Positions 8,562-17,097 of a stretch of DNA of 64,000 nt are shown in pieces. The DNA comes from DATJLY01 sp035518375 (lineage in GTDB: Bacteria > Pseudomonadota > Alphaproteobacteria > ATCC43930 > CGMCC-115725), in assembly GCA_035518375.1 (NCBI GenBank), contig DATIXQ010000104.1:1-64000 (forward strand), written 5' to 3'. The notes below the pieces were generated by a model. The model searched no databases and was not told the origin of the DNA. It worked only from the letters and a program-made list of their open reading frames with translations. The translations under genes were made by a program, and so were the position numbers. Numbering within the stretch: the stretch's first letter is position 1; every line of letters starts with the position of its first letter.

Positions 8562-9743
8562 ATGTCACGGATGGGATTGCGCGCGCTGGCCGCGCTCGTC
8601 GGGCTTGGCGCGCTCTGCGGCGCCGCGTGGGCGGACGAGGAGCCGCTCAAGATCGGGCTCGTCGGCTCGTTCTCGGGCGGGGCGGCGCAATGGGGCATCT
8701 CGGTCGATGCCGCCTTCGCCGCCTACCAGAAGCAGCATGGCGACAGTGCCGGCGGCCGCAAGATCGAGTTCCTGCGCCGCGACACGACCGGGCCCAATCC
8801 CGACATCGTGCGCCGGCTCGTGCAGGAGCTGATCTCGCGCGACAAGGTCGAGCTTATCTGCGGCATCGAGTTCACGCCCAACGCCCTGGCCGCGGCCGGG
8901 CTCTCGACGCAGGCGAAGGTGCCGCTCCTCATCGTCAACGCGGCCACCACCGAGATCCTGACAAACGCGCCCTATACCTCGCGCTTCGGCTTCACCACGG
9001 CGCAGATCGTGACCCCCTTCGCCAAGTGGGCGGCGAAGAACGGCTATCACGACGTCTATGCGATCTATACCGATTACGGGCCCGGCATCGAGGCCGGCAA
9101 CGCCTTCAAGAAGGCCTTCACCGAGGCGGGCGGCAACGTCGTCGGCGAGGTGAAGCCGCCGCTCATCAGCCCGGACTATTCGGCCTACATCCAGCGCGTC
9201 AAGGACGCGAAGCCGCAGGCGATCTTCATCTTCGCGCCCGCGGCCGACCATCCGCAGATCTTCCTCAAGGCCTATCGTGACGCGGGCCTCGGCGAGATGG
9301 GCGTCAAGATCCTGGCGACGGGCGACCTCACCAACGAATCCGTGCTCAACAATCTCGGCGACCCGGCGCTCGGCATGATCACCACCTTCGATTATTCCGA
9401 GGCGCACGATTCCCCGCTCAACAAGGAATTCACGAAAGCTTTCTATGCCACCGCGCGCGACAACACGCGGCCCGACTTCACCGCGGCCGCGGCCTATGAC
9501 GTCATCAACGCCATCTACAAGATCGTCGACGCCCAGCACGGCAAGATCGATCCCGACCGCACCATGGCGCTCATCAAAGGCATGAGCTTCGAGAGCCCGC
9601 GCGGGCCCATCGCCATCGACCAGAACCGCGACATCGTGCAGAACGTCTATTTCCGCAAGGTCGAGAAGGTGGGCGGCAAGCTCGAGAACGTCGAGTTCCA
9701 GACGACGCCGATGGTCGACGATCACGGCAACCCGACGAAGTAA
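8562..9743 (+). CDS. branched-chain-type ABC transporter substrate-binding protein
   Basis: A 393-residue secreted protein with a short signal ending GAAWA|DEEPLKIG, then GLVGSFSGGAAQWGISVDAAF and the LivJ-like fold. RBS GGAGGGG precedes the ATG. It is followed nine bases later by LivH, LivM, LivG and LivF homologues in order, so it is the dedicated receptor of a full importer. Such systems often carry aromatic acids rather than amino acids when embedded among Rieske oxygenases and CoA-dependent lyases. That substrate choice is inference from context. Confidence 0.92.
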   Translation: MSRMGLRALAALVGLGALCGAAWADEEPLKIGLVGSFSGGAAQWGISVDAAFAAYQKQHGDSAGGRKIEFLRRDTTGPNPDIVRRLVQELISRDKVELICGIEFTPNALAAAGLSTQAKVPLLIVNAATTEILTNAPYTSRFGFTTAQIVTPFAKWAAKNGYHDVYAIYTDYGPGIEAGNAFKKAFTEAGGNVVGEVKPPLISPDYSAYIQRVKDAKPQAIFIFAPAADHPQIFLKAYRDAGLGEMGVKILATGDLTNESVLNNLGDPALGMITTFDYSEAHDSPLNKEFTKAFYATARDNTRPDFTAAAAYDVINAIYKIVDAQHGKIDPDRTMALIKGMSFESPRGPIAIDQNRDIVQNVYFRKVEKVGGKLENVEFQTTPMVDDHGNPTK

Positions 9744-9752
9744 CGCCGCGCC

Positions 9753-10613
9753 ATGGTGGTGAGCCTCGTCAACGTCCTCGTCAACGGGGCCGCCTACGGC
9801 ATGCTGCTGTTCCTGATGGCAGGCGGCCTCTCGGTGACGATGGGATTGATGGGGTTCGCCAATCTCGCGCACGGCTCGCTCGCGATGCTGGGCGGCTATG
9901 TGCTGGCGACACTGATGAACCACTACGACGTCTCGTTTCTGCCGGCGCTCTTGGCGGCGACGATCGCGACGGCCTTTGCCGGCGCCATCGTCGAGCGCAC
10001 CGTCTTCCGCCGGCTCTATGGCGGGGCGGAACTCGATCAGGTGCTGCTGACGATCGGCGTCGTGTCGATGACGGTGGCGGCCGCCACATATGTCTGGGGC
10101 ACGAACCCGACCTCGGTGAAGATCCCGGCGTGGCTCGACGGCCGGCTGCAGTTCGGCAACTTCGATTTCGGCGTCTACCGGCTCTTCCTCCTCATCGTCG
10201 GCGGCGCGCTCACGGCCGGCCTCTTCTTCGGCATCGACCGCACCAATTTCGGCGCCAAGATCCGCGCCGCCGTCGACAACCGGCGCATGACGGTGAGCTG
10301 CGGCATCGACGTGAAGCGGCTCTTCGCCTTGGCCTTCGCCATCGGCAGCGCGCTCGCGGGCCTTGGCGGCGGGCTCGCCGTGGGGCTCGTCGGGCTCGAT
10401 CCGACCTTCGGCGTCAAATATCTCGTGTTCCTGCTGATGGTCGTGGTGGTGGGCGGATTGGGCTCGATCCGCGGCACGCTCGTCGCGGCGATTGCGCTTG
10501 GCATCTGCGACGTCACCGGCAAATACTACGTGCCCGACGCCGGCGCCTTCATTCTCTACGCGGTCGTGGTCGTCATGCTGCTGTGGCGCCCGCGCGGCCT
10601 GTTCGGACGCTAG
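9753..10613 (+). CDS. LivH-type ABC transporter permease
   Basis: A 286-residue inner-membrane permease. The opening GAAYGMLLFLMAGGLSVTMGLMGFANLAHG is the LivH signature, and there are about eight hydrophobic segments. Near the C-terminus VVVGGLGSIRGTLVAAI is the cytoplasmic coupling loop that docks on the ATPases. It starts nine bases after the binding-protein stop and ends two bases before the next permease, so the genes form one transcription unit. Confidence 0.93.
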   Translation: MVVSLVNVLVNGAAYGMLLFLMAGGLSVTMGLMGFANLAHGSLAMLGGYVLATLMNHYDVSFLPALLAATIATAFAGAIVERTVFRRLYGGAELDQVLLTIGVVSMTVAAATYVWGTNPTSVKIPAWLDGRLQFGNFDFGVYRLFLLIVGGALTAGLFFGIDRTNFGAKIRAAVDNRRMTVSCGIDVKRLFALAFAIGSALAGLGGGLAVGLVGLDPTFGVKYLVFLLMVVVVGGLGSIRGTLVAAIALGICDVTGKYYVPDAGAFILYAVVVVMLLWRPRGLFGR

Positions 10614-10615
10614 CC

Positions 10616-11608
10616 TTGGCCGTTCTCGCCGCCGAAGACGCAACCCGCCTTTTCGTCGCGCGGAGCCGCTGGCGCTGGGAGGAGATCGTCTTCTGGCTCG
10701 TCGCCGCGTCGAGCTATTTCCTCTTTCCCGGCCACCTCGTCCTCATCACCCAGGCCTTGATCGCCGGGCTCTTCTCGATGTCGCTCGACATCCTCTTGGG
10801 CTATGCCGGCATCGCGTCGATGGGCCACGCCGCCTTCTTCGGGCTCGGCGCTTACACCGCCGGCATCCTCGCGAAGATGGGCTACGGCGACCCCATCCTC
10901 GACCTGCTCGCCGCGGCGGTGCTGGCCGGCGGGTTTGGCGCGCTCTGCAGCCTGCTCGTCGCGCGGCTCCACGGCATCGGCATGCTCATGGTGACGCTCG
11001 GCATCGGGCTCTCGTGCTACGAGCTCGCGAACCGCTGGCGCGACATGACCGGGGGCGACGACGGCCTCCAGGGCATGGTGGTGAAGCCGATCTTCGGGAT
11101 CTTCGCCTTCGACTTCGACGGCCATGTCGCCTTCATCTATTCCTTTGTCGTCATCTTCATTCTTTATCTCTTCGCGCGGCGGCTCGTGAACTCGCCGTTC
11201 GGGCTCGCGCTCCTCGGCATCCGCGAGAATTTGCGCCGCGTGCCGGCGCTCGGCATCGGCGTGCGCGCGCAGCTCATGCTCGCCTTCACCATTGCCGCCT
11301 CGATCGCGGGTGTCGCCGGCGCTCTCCTGGCCGAGTCGACGCAATTCATCGCCCTCGAAGTGCTGGGCTTCGACCGTTCGATCTCGGTCCTCATCATGCT
11401 GGTGCTGGGCGGGATCGGGAATCTCGTCGGCGGCATGATCGGCGCCATGGTCTTCACCGTGGCGCGTGACGAGCTTGCGGCACTCGACCCCGTCTACTGG
11501 AATTTCTGGATGGGGCTCATCCTGTGCGCGATCGTGCTGTCGGGCTCGGGCGGCATCGTCGGTCTCTTGCGCCGCATCGAGCGCCGCTTCGGGGGGACGG
11601 CACGGTGA
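10616..11608 (+). CDS. LivM-type ABC transporter permease
   Basis: A 330-residue inner-membrane permease. GLFSMSLDILLGYAGIASMGHAAFFGLGAYTAGI is split over helices as in LivM, and LVLGGIGNLVGGMIGAMV is the ATPase-docking loop. The TTG at 10616, two bases after the LivH stop, is my start. A longer in-frame reading exists but lies inside LivH. No clear ribosome-binding site precedes the TTG, so translational coupling is likely. It overlaps the ATPase gene by four bases (GTGA). Confidence 0.9.
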   Translation: MAVLAAEDATRLFVARSRWRWEEIVFWLVAASSYFLFPGHLVLITQALIAGLFSMSLDILLGYAGIASMGHAAFFGLGAYTAGILAKMGYGDPILDLLAAAVLAGGFGALCSLLVARLHGIGMLMVTLGIGLSCYELANRWRDMTGGDDGLQGMVVKPIFGIFAFDFDGHVAFIYSFVVIFILYLFARRLVNSPFGLALLGIRENLRRVPALGIGVRAQLMLAFTIAASIAGVAGALLAESTQFIALEVLGFDRSISVLIMLVLGGIGNLVGGMIGAMVFTVARDELAALDPVYWNFWMGLILCAIVLSGSGGIVGLLRRIERRFGGTAR

Positions 11609-12363
11609 GTGAACAGCTCGCGCTCGAGACGCGCGGCCTCAACCGCAGCTTCGGCGCGCTGCGCGTGGCACAGGACATCGCCTTCCGCCTGCCGCGCGGC
11701 GCACGCCACGCGTTGATCGGCCCCAACGGCGCCGGCAAGACGACCCTCATCAACCTTCTGACGGGCGCGCTGCCGCCGTCGAGCGGCACGGTTCTGCTCG
11801 AAGGCCACGACATCACCGCGATGCCGGCCGAAGCGCGCGTGCGGCGCGGGCTCGTGCGCACGTTCCAGGTCAACACGCTCTTCCCCCATCTTTCGCCGCT
11901 CGAGGCGACGGCGCTCGCGATCGCGCGCCGCCACGGGCTCTGCCTCAATCCGCTGCGCGCGCTGAAACATTGTAGCGCTGTCATATCCGAGGCGCGCGAT
12001 CTGCTCGGCCGGTTCGATTTCGGCGCCGACGCGGCGCGGCCGACGCGCGAGCTGCCTTATGGCCGCCAGCGCCTCCTCGAGATTGCGCTGGCGCTCGCGG
12101 CGGAACCGAAGGTGCTGCTGCTCGACGAGCCGGCGGCGGGCGTGCCCGAGGGCGAGAGCGACGAGATCTTCGCCGCGCTGAGCCTTTTGCCGCGCGACAT
12201 CGCCGTCCTCTTCATCGAGCACGACATGGACGTGGTGTTCCGCTTCGCCGAGCGCATCACCGTGATGAACGCCGGCCAAATCCTGCGCGAGGGCACGCCC
12301 GACGAGATCGCCGACGACGCCGAAGTGCGCGAGGTCTATCTCGGCGAGGACGGCGATGTCTGA
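11605..12363 (+). CDS. LivG-type ABC transporter ATPase
   Basis: A 252-residue cytoplasmic ATPase. Walker A is GPNGAGKTT, the signature region reads LPYGRQRLLEIALAL (a variant of LSYGQQ), and Walker B is KVLLLDEPAAG. The GTG start at 11605 overlaps the permease stop by four bases; the upstream in-frame extension lies within the permease gene. The 3' end overlaps the second ATPase gene by eight bases. It energises import with LivF, and the RTFQ Q-loop is present. Confidence 0.93.
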   Translation: MSEQLALETRGLNRSFGALRVAQDIAFRLPRGARHALIGPNGAGKTTLINLLTGALPPSSGTVLLEGHDITAMPAEARVRRGLVRTFQVNTLFPHLSPLEATALAIARRHGLCLNPLRALKHCSAVISEARDLLGRFDFGADAARPTRELPYGRQRLLEIALALAAEPKVLLLDEPAAGVPEGESDEIFAALSLLPRDIAVLFIEHDMDVVFRFAERITVMNAGQILREGTPDEIADDAEVREVYLGEDGDV

Positions 12364-13087
12364 GCCGCTCGTCGCGGCCGAGGGCCTCTGCGCCGGCTAT
12401 GGCGACGGCCAGGTGCTGAGCGACATCTCGCTTTCGCTCGAGCGCGGCAGCTCGCTCGCCGTCCTCGGCCGCAACGGCGTCGGCAAGTCGACCCTCATGC
12501 TGACGCTCATGGGGCATTTGAGCCCAAGCCGCGGGCGCATTCTGTGGCAGGGCCATGACATGAGCGGGATCGCGCCAGACGAGCGCGTGCGTGCCGGGCT
12601 TGCGTGGGTCCCGCAGGGGCGCGAAGTGTTCCCCTCGCTCACCGTGGACGAGCATCTCGCGATCGTGGCGCGGCCCGGCAAATGGACGCGCGAACGCATC
12701 TATCACCAGTTTCCGAAGCTCGCCGAGCGGCGCCGCAATCTGGGGCGCGAGCTTTCCGGCGGCGAGCAGCAGATGCTCGCGATCGGGCGCGCGCTCATGG
12801 CGAACCCCGAGCTTTTGCTGCTGGACGAGCCGCTCGAGGGGTTGGCGCCGATCGTCGTCAAAGAAGTGGCGAGCCGCATCCGCGCGCTCATGGCGGAAGA
12901 GAAGATCGCGATCATGCTCGCCGAGCAGCATGTGCGCTTCGCGCTCGAGCTGACCGAGCACGCAATCGTGCTGGAGCGCGGGCGCATCGTCCATGCAGGC
13001 ACGAGCGCAGAGCTCGCGGCCGATCAGCCGACGCTCGACCGCCTGATCGGCATGAAGCGGCTGCGCGCCCACACCGCGGAGGCTTAA
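12356..13087 (+). CDS. LivF-type ABC transporter ATPase
   Basis: A 243-residue ATPase with Walker A GRNGVGKST, signature LSGGEQQ, Walker B LLLLDEPLEG and the LivF hallmark WVPQGREVFPSLTVDEHL. It begins eight bases before the LivG stop. It completes a five-gene importer (8562-13087) that is followed, 14 bases downstream, by a feruloyl-CoA hydratase/lyase-like gene. Confidence 0.93.
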   Translation: MSEPLVAAEGLCAGYGDGQVLSDISLSLERGSSLAVLGRNGVGKSTLMLTLMGHLSPSRGRILWQGHDMSGIAPDERVRAGLAWVPQGREVFPSLTVDEHLAIVARPGKWTRERIYHQFPKLAERRRNLGRELSGGEQQMLAIGRALMANPELLLLDEPLEGLAPIVVKEVASRIRALMAEEKIAIMLAEQHVRFALELTEHAIVLERGRIVHAGTSAELAADQPTLDRLIGMKRLRAHTAEA

Positions 13088-13101
13088 GGAAAGGAGAGAT
13101 C

Positions 13102-13941
13102 ATGGCGACCGACAAGGAGCCCTGGGGCAAGAACGTGCTCGTCGAGTTCGAGGACAGGGTCGCGTGGGTGAGCTTGAACCGCCCGGAAAAGCGCAACGCC
13201 ATGAGCCCGCCCCTGAACGACGAAATGGTGAAGGTGATGGAGGCGCTCGAGGTCGACGACCGCTGCGGCGTCTTCGTGCTGACGGGCGCGGGGGATTCGT
13301 TCTCGGCCGGCATGGACCTGCGCGAATATTTCCGCGCCCTCGACGGGCTGCCCTATGAGCAGCAGCTCGCCGGGCGGCGCTCGGCCTGGCAGTGGCAGTG
13401 GAAGCACATGATGGCGTTCTGCAAGCCGACCATCGCCATGGTGAATGGCTGGTGCTTCGGCGGCGCCTTCACGCCGCTCGTGGCGTGCGACCTCGCGATT
13501 GCCGCCGAGGAGGCGCAATTCGGCGTCAGCGAAATCAACTGGGGCATCATCCCCGGCGGCAACGTCACGCGCGCGCTCGTCAACACGCTCAGCTTGCGCG
13601 ACGCCATGTACTACGTGATGACGGGTGAGACCTTCGACGGCAAGAAGGCGGCCGAGATGCGCATCGTCAACGAGGCCGTGCCGCGCGCGAAGCTGCGCGA
13701 GCGCACGCGGGAACTCGCGAAGACGCTCCTCGGCAAGAACCCGACGGTGCTGCGCGCGGCGAAGCAGGCCGTGCGCCACGTGCAGGACATGCCGTGGGAG
13801 CTTTCCGACGAATACCTGATGGCGAAGGGCCACCAGGCGCGTTACCTCGATCCCGAGCAGGGGCGCAACAAGGGGCTGACGCAGTTCCTCGACGAGAAAT
13901 CGTTCCGCCCCGGCCTCCAGCCCTATCGCCGCGAGAAGTAG
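13102..13941 (+). CDS. p-hydroxycinnamoyl-CoA (feruloyl-CoA) hydratase/lyase
   Basis: A 279-residue crotonase-fold enzyme. It is strikingly close to Pseudomonas HCHL/Ech: NRPEKRNAMSP, GMDLREYFR, QWQWK, KPTIAMVNGWCFGG, SEINWGIIPGG and the tail FLDEKSFRPGLQ. Gly120 would form the oxyanion hole and Glu144 corresponds to the catalytic Glu143 of HCHL. That family hydrates feruloyl-, caffeoyl- or coumaroyl-CoA and cleaves it to a benzaldehyde plus acetyl-CoA. AAGGAGAG lies just before the ATG. No feruloyl-CoA synthetase or vanillin dehydrogenase is in the window. I leave the symbol blank because activity depends on substrate-binding residues I cannot model. Confidence 0.85.
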   Translation: MATDKEPWGKNVLVEFEDRVAWVSLNRPEKRNAMSPPLNDEMVKVMEALEVDDRCGVFVLTGAGDSFSAGMDLREYFRALDGLPYEQQLAGRRSAWQWQWKHMMAFCKPTIAMVNGWCFGGAFTPLVACDLAIAAEEAQFGVSEINWGIIPGGNVTRALVNTLSLRDAMYYVMTGETFDGKKAAEMRIVNEAVPRAKLRERTRELAKTLLGKNPTVLRAAKQAVRHVQDMPWELSDEYLMAKGHQARYLDPEQGRNKGLTQFLDEKSFRPGLQPYRREK

Positions 13942-14015
13942 CCTCGCGCGGTCGCCGATTGACGAACGGCCGCGCGCGCAGGAGGATTCGGGCCTGCTCT
14001 GCCAAGGAGGCGTCG

Positions 14016-14981
14016 ATGAGCTTGCCGAAATCGATCCATATCAGCGAGGAAGGCCCGCGCGAGGGATTCCAGTTCGAGAAGGGACCGATCACGACCGGGC
14101 GCAAGATCGAATTCATCGACGCGCTCGCCGAGACCGGCCTCGACCACATCCAGATCGTGTCGTTCGTCAATCCGAAGGCGGTGCCGGGGATGGCGGACGC
14201 CGAGGAGGTGGTGCGCGGCATCCATCCCAAGGAAGGCGTGGCCTATACCGGGCTGTGGTTCAACGAGAAGGGGCTCGAGCGTGCGGTCGCGACCGGTCGC
14301 CTCGAGATCAAGGGCTCGCTTTTCCTGTCGGCGTCGGAGCCGTTCCTGAAGCGCAACAACAACCGCACCAACGAGCAGGTCGAAGCCGAGGCGCACCGCA
14401 TGATCGAGCTCTACAAGGAGCACGGCATTCCGGTCGAGCGCTGCGGCGTGATGGCGGCGTTCGGCTGCAATTTCGCGGGCGACGTGCCGGTCGAGCGCGT
14501 GACATCGCTCATCGCGCGCGAGGTCGCGATCGCCCAGGAGCATGACGTCAAGCTGAAGCGCGTCATGCTGGCCGACACGATGGCGTGGGGCACGCCCTAC
14601 ACCGTGAAGCGCCTCGTCGGCGCGGTGCAGGACCGCTTTCCGGAAATCGACATCTCGCTTCATCTGCACGACACGCGCGGCATGGGCATCGCCAACGCGT
14701 TTGCCGGCCTCGAAATGGGCGTGCACTATTTCGATTCGTCCGTCGCGGGGCTCGGCGGCTGTCCGTTCGCGGGCCACAAGGGCGCCGCCGGCAATGTCTG
14801 CACCGAAGATCTCGTCTTCATGTGCGACGAGATCGGCATCGAGACCGGCATCGATCTCGAGAAACTCGCGGAGTGCGCGCGCATGGCCGAGGACGTGGTC
14901 GGACACGACCTGCCGGGCTCGGTCATGAAGGGCGGCAGTCTCGCGCGCCTGCGCGAGCGGATCCAGGCCGGCGCGAGCTGA
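14016..14981 (+). CDS. hydroxymethylglutaryl-CoA lyase-like aldolase
   Basis: A 321-residue DRE-TIM metallolyase. The HMG-CoA-lyase signature GLGGCPFAGHKGAAGN supplies the mobile-loop cysteine, and SLHLHDTRGMG supplies the two metal histidines. The N-terminal metal motif reads EEGPREGFQ (12-20) where canonical enzymes have GPRDGLQ, so the metal aspartate is a glutamate. This suggests a paralogue acting on another 3-hydroxy-3-methylacyl-CoA or aldol adduct. ATG 14016 follows AAGGAGG. It ends one base before the second Rieske gene. Confidence 0.85.
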   Translation: MSLPKSIHISEEGPREGFQFEKGPITTGRKIEFIDALAETGLDHIQIVSFVNPKAVPGMADAEEVVRGIHPKEGVAYTGLWFNEKGLERAVATGRLEIKGSLFLSASEPFLKRNNNRTNEQVEAEAHRMIELYKEHGIPVERCGVMAAFGCNFAGDVPVERVTSLIAREVAIAQEHDVKLKRVMLADTMAWGTPYTVKRLVGAVQDRFPEIDISLHLHDTRGMGIANAFAGLEMGVHYFDSSVAGLGGCPFAGHKGAAGNVCTEDLVFMCDEIGIETGIDLEKLAECARMAEDVVGHDLPGSVMKGGSLARLRERIQAGAS

Positions 14982-14982
14982 G

Positions 14983-16137
14983 ATGCCGGATACGCAAGAC
15001 GCGCACGACACCGACCTGCCGTTCGGGCCGAGCGACCTGCGCGACAAGATCCCGGTGCTGGGTCTGCGCGAGTACTGGTATCCGGGCGTGAGGGACAGAG
15101 CGGTCGGCTGGAAGAAGCCTGTCTTCATCAAGATGCTGGGGCAGGATCTCTGCCTCTTCCGCGGCAAGAGCGGGGCCGTCGTCGCGCTCGACAATGCCTG
15201 CCCCCATCGCGGCGCCATGCTCGCGCGCGGCAACTGCGAGTTCCGCGGTCACGTCACCTGCTTCTACCACGGCTTCGTGTTCGACGAGCGCGGCGAATGC
15301 GTCGCGGCCTTGGGCGAAGGGCCGGACTCGCCCATGCCGGGCAAGATCCGCGCGCGCACATATCCGACCGAGACGCGCAAGGGCACCGTCTTCATCTGGA
15401 TGGGCGAAGGCGCGCCCGTGCCGCTCGAAGAGAGCATCCCGGAGGATTTCTTCGACGACGAGAAACAGGTTCTGTCGTGGGTCACGGTGTGGAACGCCAA
15501 CTGGCGCCCGTGCTTCGAGAATTCGTTCGACAGCCACGTGCGCTATCTGCACCGCAACTCGGCGATGCTGATGATGAAGCCGATGCACCCGCCCGCATAT
15601 CCGCCGGGCCGGCCGAAACGCGTCGGCGCGCATCGCCTGACGCCGACGATGGGCGTTCACGCGCGCGGCTCGCTCGCGCCCGACTTCTTCCCCGGCCTCG
15701 GCACGCGCTGGCCGAAGAACGGCGTGCGGCGCTACTGGACCTGGCTCTTCGACATGCTGCGCAAGCCTTTCGACAAGCTGCCGCGCTACACGGGCAGCGA
15801 CGATTGGGGCATGGGCCAGCATCTGCCGTGCATGGTGCGCATCCATTACGGCAGCTACATGTGGACGCGGTGGGCCGTGCCGATCGACGCCAACACGACG
15901 CGCATGTTTTACTTCCACAGCGCGATCCGCACGAGCGCGCTCGCGCGCGCCTATGAGTGGCTCAGCTACCACCTCTTCCATCACTGGGTGATGGACCGCA
16001 ATTTCTCGGCCCAGGACGCGCCCGCGGCGATCCACGCCTATTACGATCGGCCGGAATATCTGGCACCCACGGACGCGCAGCTTGTCGGCTGGCGCCGCTT
16101 CCTTCTCAGCGCGCGCGGGGTCGAGCGGCGGGAGTAG
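14983..16137 (+). CDS. Rieske (2Fe-2S) aromatic oxygenase
   Basis: 384 residues. The Rieske site is CPHRG (73-77) and CFYHG (93-97), with 17 residues between the two pairs. The catalytic domain has FENSFDSHVRYLH, giving Asp183, His185 and His190 as probable iron ligands; spacing between the Asp and first His is one residue shorter than the usual DxxH. The C-terminal half (RIHYGSYMWTRWAVPID) resembles phenylpropionate-dioxygenase-like large subunits. Last gene of the rightward operon, it starts one base after the lyase stop. No reductase is adjacent. Confidence 0.87.
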   Translation: MPDTQDAHDTDLPFGPSDLRDKIPVLGLREYWYPGVRDRAVGWKKPVFIKMLGQDLCLFRGKSGAVVALDNACPHRGAMLARGNCEFRGHVTCFYHGFVFDERGECVAALGEGPDSPMPGKIRARTYPTETRKGTVFIWMGEGAPVPLEESIPEDFFDDEKQVLSWVTVWNANWRPCFENSFDSHVRYLHRNSAMLMMKPMHPPAYPPGRPKRVGAHRLTPTMGVHARGSLAPDFFPGLGTRWPKNGVRRYWTWLFDMLRKPFDKLPRYTGSDDWGMGQHLPCMVRIHYGSYMWTRWAVPIDANTTRMFYFHSAIRTSALARAYEWLSYHLFHHWVMDRNFSAQDAPAAIHAYYDRPEYLAPTDAQLVGWRRFLLSARGVERRE

Positions 16138-16148
16138 CGGCGTCTTCT

Positions 16149-16216
16149 GTCATTGCGAGAAGCCGAAGGCGACGAAGCAATCTCGCGGGAGATTGCTTCG
16201 CTTCGCTCGCAATGAC
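16149..16216. repeat. dispersed palindromic repeat, copy 1 (GTCATTGCGAG family)
   Basis: A 68-base imperfect palindrome bounded by GTCATTGCGAG and CTCGCAATGAC, with inner arms GAAGCAATCTC and GAGATTGCTTC. Copies with the same ends are at 23567-23632 and 25616-25682. It lies between two convergent genes (Rieske and a secreted protein), a usual place for REP-like elements, and could act as a bidirectional terminator or RNA stabiliser. It has no T-tract. Confidence 0.9.
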
Positions 16217-16225
16217 TGCTCTGAT

Positions 16226-16933
16226 TTACTTCTGATACGCCGCCAAAAGCGCGTTGAGCTGGTTGCCGCAGCCGACCTCGCGCATATAGCCCGCGCGCAT
16301 CGCGTCGTTGTTGACCGATTTCGGCAAGAGCCGCACCGTCACCGGCGCGGTGCGGCCGGCCACCTCGATGACGTAGTCCCAATTGTCTTTGAGCGGCATC
16401 GTCGCCGGCAGCGTCACCCGGTCGGCGTTGGCGGGCCACGAGCCCGTGACGTTCCAGCTCCGGTCTTTCGGCGCGAACGCGATCGTCGCCGGACTCAAGG
16501 GCGCGCTGCGCCACAACACCACCGGCTGACCCTGGCGCACGCAGCTCGTGCCGGGATGGCTCACATCGACGACCCACGGATCGGGCAGCTTCACCTCGTT
16601 CTGGCCGCGCACCACCCCGACCTCGTTCGTGCGCGCCCGGGTCTCGGTGATGAAGGCGGCCATCGCGCTCGTGACGTCGCCGTTGCCGGCCTTGGCGAGG
16701 CTGTTGGGCGCGGCCGTGCTCGGGCCATCGATATGGATGGTCTCGCCGCCTTCGCTCAGCAGCGTGACGGCCTGGCCGTCCTCGAGCTTCAGCGGCTGGG
16801 CGCCGCTGACCGACTGCCCGGCGGGAAGGCGGATGCCGTCGGCCTCGATCACCACGAAATCGCCGGCGTCGGCGGCGCGGCCAACGAGGAGCAACAGCGC
16901 AGCAACGGTTAACAAAATCCGGGTCCTAGCCAT
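16226..16933 (-). CDS. secreted protein of unknown function
   Basis: 235 residues with a clear Sec signal (ARTRILLTVAALLLLVGRAADA). The mature N-terminus FVVIEADGIRLPAGQSVSG, then LEDGQAVTLLSEGGETIHIDGP, resembles the FecR/LysM-adjacent beta-rich domains of uncharacterised alphaproteobacterial periplasmic proteins. There are two cysteines (Cys-Val-Arg and the Gly-Cys-Gly near the end) that could pair. ATG 16933 is taken because the TTG four codons upstream has no better RBS and the signal starts here. Convergent with the Rieske gene. No function can be assigned. Confidence 0.75.
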   Translation of the reverse strand: MARTRILLTVAALLLLVGRAADAGDFVVIEADGIRLPAGQSVSGAQPLKLEDGQAVTLLSEGGETIHIDGPSTAAPNSLAKAGNGDVTSAMAAFITETRARTNEVGVVRGQNEVKLPDPWVVDVSHPGTSCVRQGQPVVLWRSAPLSPATIAFAPKDRSWNVTGSWPANADRVTLPATMPLKDNWDYVIEVAGRTAPVTVRLLPKSVNNDAMRAGYMREVGCGNQLNALLAAYQK

Positions 16934-17012
16934 GGCTACCCCCAAAACACTTCCGTCCCCTCCTTATACGACAACAGAACCCCAACTATCAGCGCATTTT
17001 AACTAATAGGGA

Positions 17013-17024
17013 GGGTGCGCACCC
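17013..17024. promoter_or_regulatory. 12-bp palindrome GGGTGCGCACCC between divergent genes
   Basis: A perfect palindrome with another half-site (GGGTGCA) starting 12 bases to its right, in the 164-base gap between the divergent secreted-protein gene (start 16933) and the amidohydrolase gene (start 17098). Position and symmetry fit an operator; no regulator gene is adjacent. Confidence 0.3.
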
Positions 17025-17097
17025 TGGCGAGACCGGGTGCATTTCGGCGCGCGCGGTTCATGCTAGGGTCGCGGCGGGAGCAAGCGCGGAGGGGCCC

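Noticed and set aside
8565..10643. Long minus-strand open frame of 692 codons opposite the Liv importer genes
   Set aside because: It is antisense to clearly real transporter genes and its translation is Arg/Asp/Glu/His-rich without any family motif, the usual shadow in high-GC DNA.
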